Assembly: GCA_003136075.1 (NCBI GenBank)
Contig: PNBP01000160.1
Coordinates: forward strand, 1-5,917
Reading direction: 5' to 3'
Length of the DNA: 5,917 bases
DNA from: Methanoregula sp.
Lineage (GTDB): Archaea > Halobacteriota > Methanomicrobia > Methanomicrobiales > Methanospirillaceae
The notes under the pieces are model-generated. The model was not told the origin of the DNA. It was given only the letters and a program-made list of their open reading frames with translations, and searched no databases. Positions 5,721-5,917 of the stretch are shown in pieces; the first letter of the stretch is position 1, and each line of letters starts with the position of its first letter. A program made the position numbers and the translations under genes.

Positions 5721-5917
5721 GCGATTCTTCCCACACCCGCGGGGTCGCTTTAGGTTTCACGCAGACTCCTCGCTGGGCAGGATGGTTTCTCTTTTTAATA
5801 ACCAGGGCTGGTTTTCATTAGAGAGACTATGATTTGATTTCATAACCGCTGCAGGGGTGCCCCGTCAGGGGCGGCAGGATTTATCGTATTTTTGGATTTA
5901 AAATTCTGAAATCCCGG
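5721..5917. other. Intergenic tail, no gene seen; one GC-rich hairpin and a weak TATA-like element
   Basis: All frames on both strands are short here. A hairpin can form from GCCCC (5859-5863), loop GTCA and GGGGC (5868-5872), with an outer CTGC/GCAG pairing (5849-5852 with 5874-5877). TTTAAAAT at 5897-5904 could be a TATA box for a gene beyond the right edge. Neither is strong evidence of function. Confidence 0.35.

Noticed and set aside
5781..5831. Short open frame of 16 codons in the right-hand tail
   Set aside because: It has no convincing Shine-Dalgarno site, no conserved feature, and is too short to support.
5849..5877. GC-rich hairpin as a riboswitch or structured RNA gene
   Set aside because: The stem is only 5 bp plus a loose outer 4 bp, with no recognised motif; kept only as a note in the intergenic entry.

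Overview
The window looks like chromosome of a methanogenic archaeon, most likely of the Methanomicrobiales (Methanoregula/Methanosphaerula-like). This is inferred from archaeal TATA/BRE promoters about 25 bp ahead of short leaders, Shine-Dalgarno sites matching the archaeal 16S tail, oligo-T terminators, and a secreted protein with a Ser/Thr/Pro linker and one C-terminal membrane anchor. No taxonomic marker gene is present, so the assignment is tentative.

Layout. Positions 1-2820 (minus strand) hold the start of a Wood-Ljungdahl (CODH/ACS) operon: acetyl-CoA synthase (acsB/cdhC), then the corrinoid iron-sulfur protein small subunit (acsD/cdhD), which runs off the left edge. Positions 2820-2990 are a divergent promoter region with a TATA box for each direction and a perfect 7-bp dyad. 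Positions 2990-3907 (plus) encode a secreted, membrane-anchored surface protein. Positions 3908-4171 are intergenic, with a terminator, inverted repeats and a strong TATA box. Positions 4172-5677 (plus, TTG start) encode a 501-residue protein with two ACT domains fused to a metallo-beta-lactamase domain. The last 240 bases appear non-coding.

The most notable observation is the synthase gene. It resembles the long, three-domain bacterial enzyme rather than the short archaeal CdhC, and acsD also looks like the compact bacterial form. The synthase frame is interrupted by one in-frame TAA (1209-1207), five codons before the Cys-Gly-Cys motif that holds the distal nickel of the A-cluster. All other A-cluster ligands are present at exactly the bacterial spacing. 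In addition, the codon best placed behind the Shine-Dalgarno site is ATA (2820-2818), not ATG. The gene is therefore a recently inactivated copy, a split gene whose second part restarts at ATG 1203, a case of stop readthrough, or a victim of sequence errors.

Functionally, AcsB condenses CO, a methyl group delivered by the AcsC/AcsD corrinoid protein, and CoA into acetyl-CoA. The surface protein and the ACT-MBL protein have their own promoters and no evident metabolic link to the operon.
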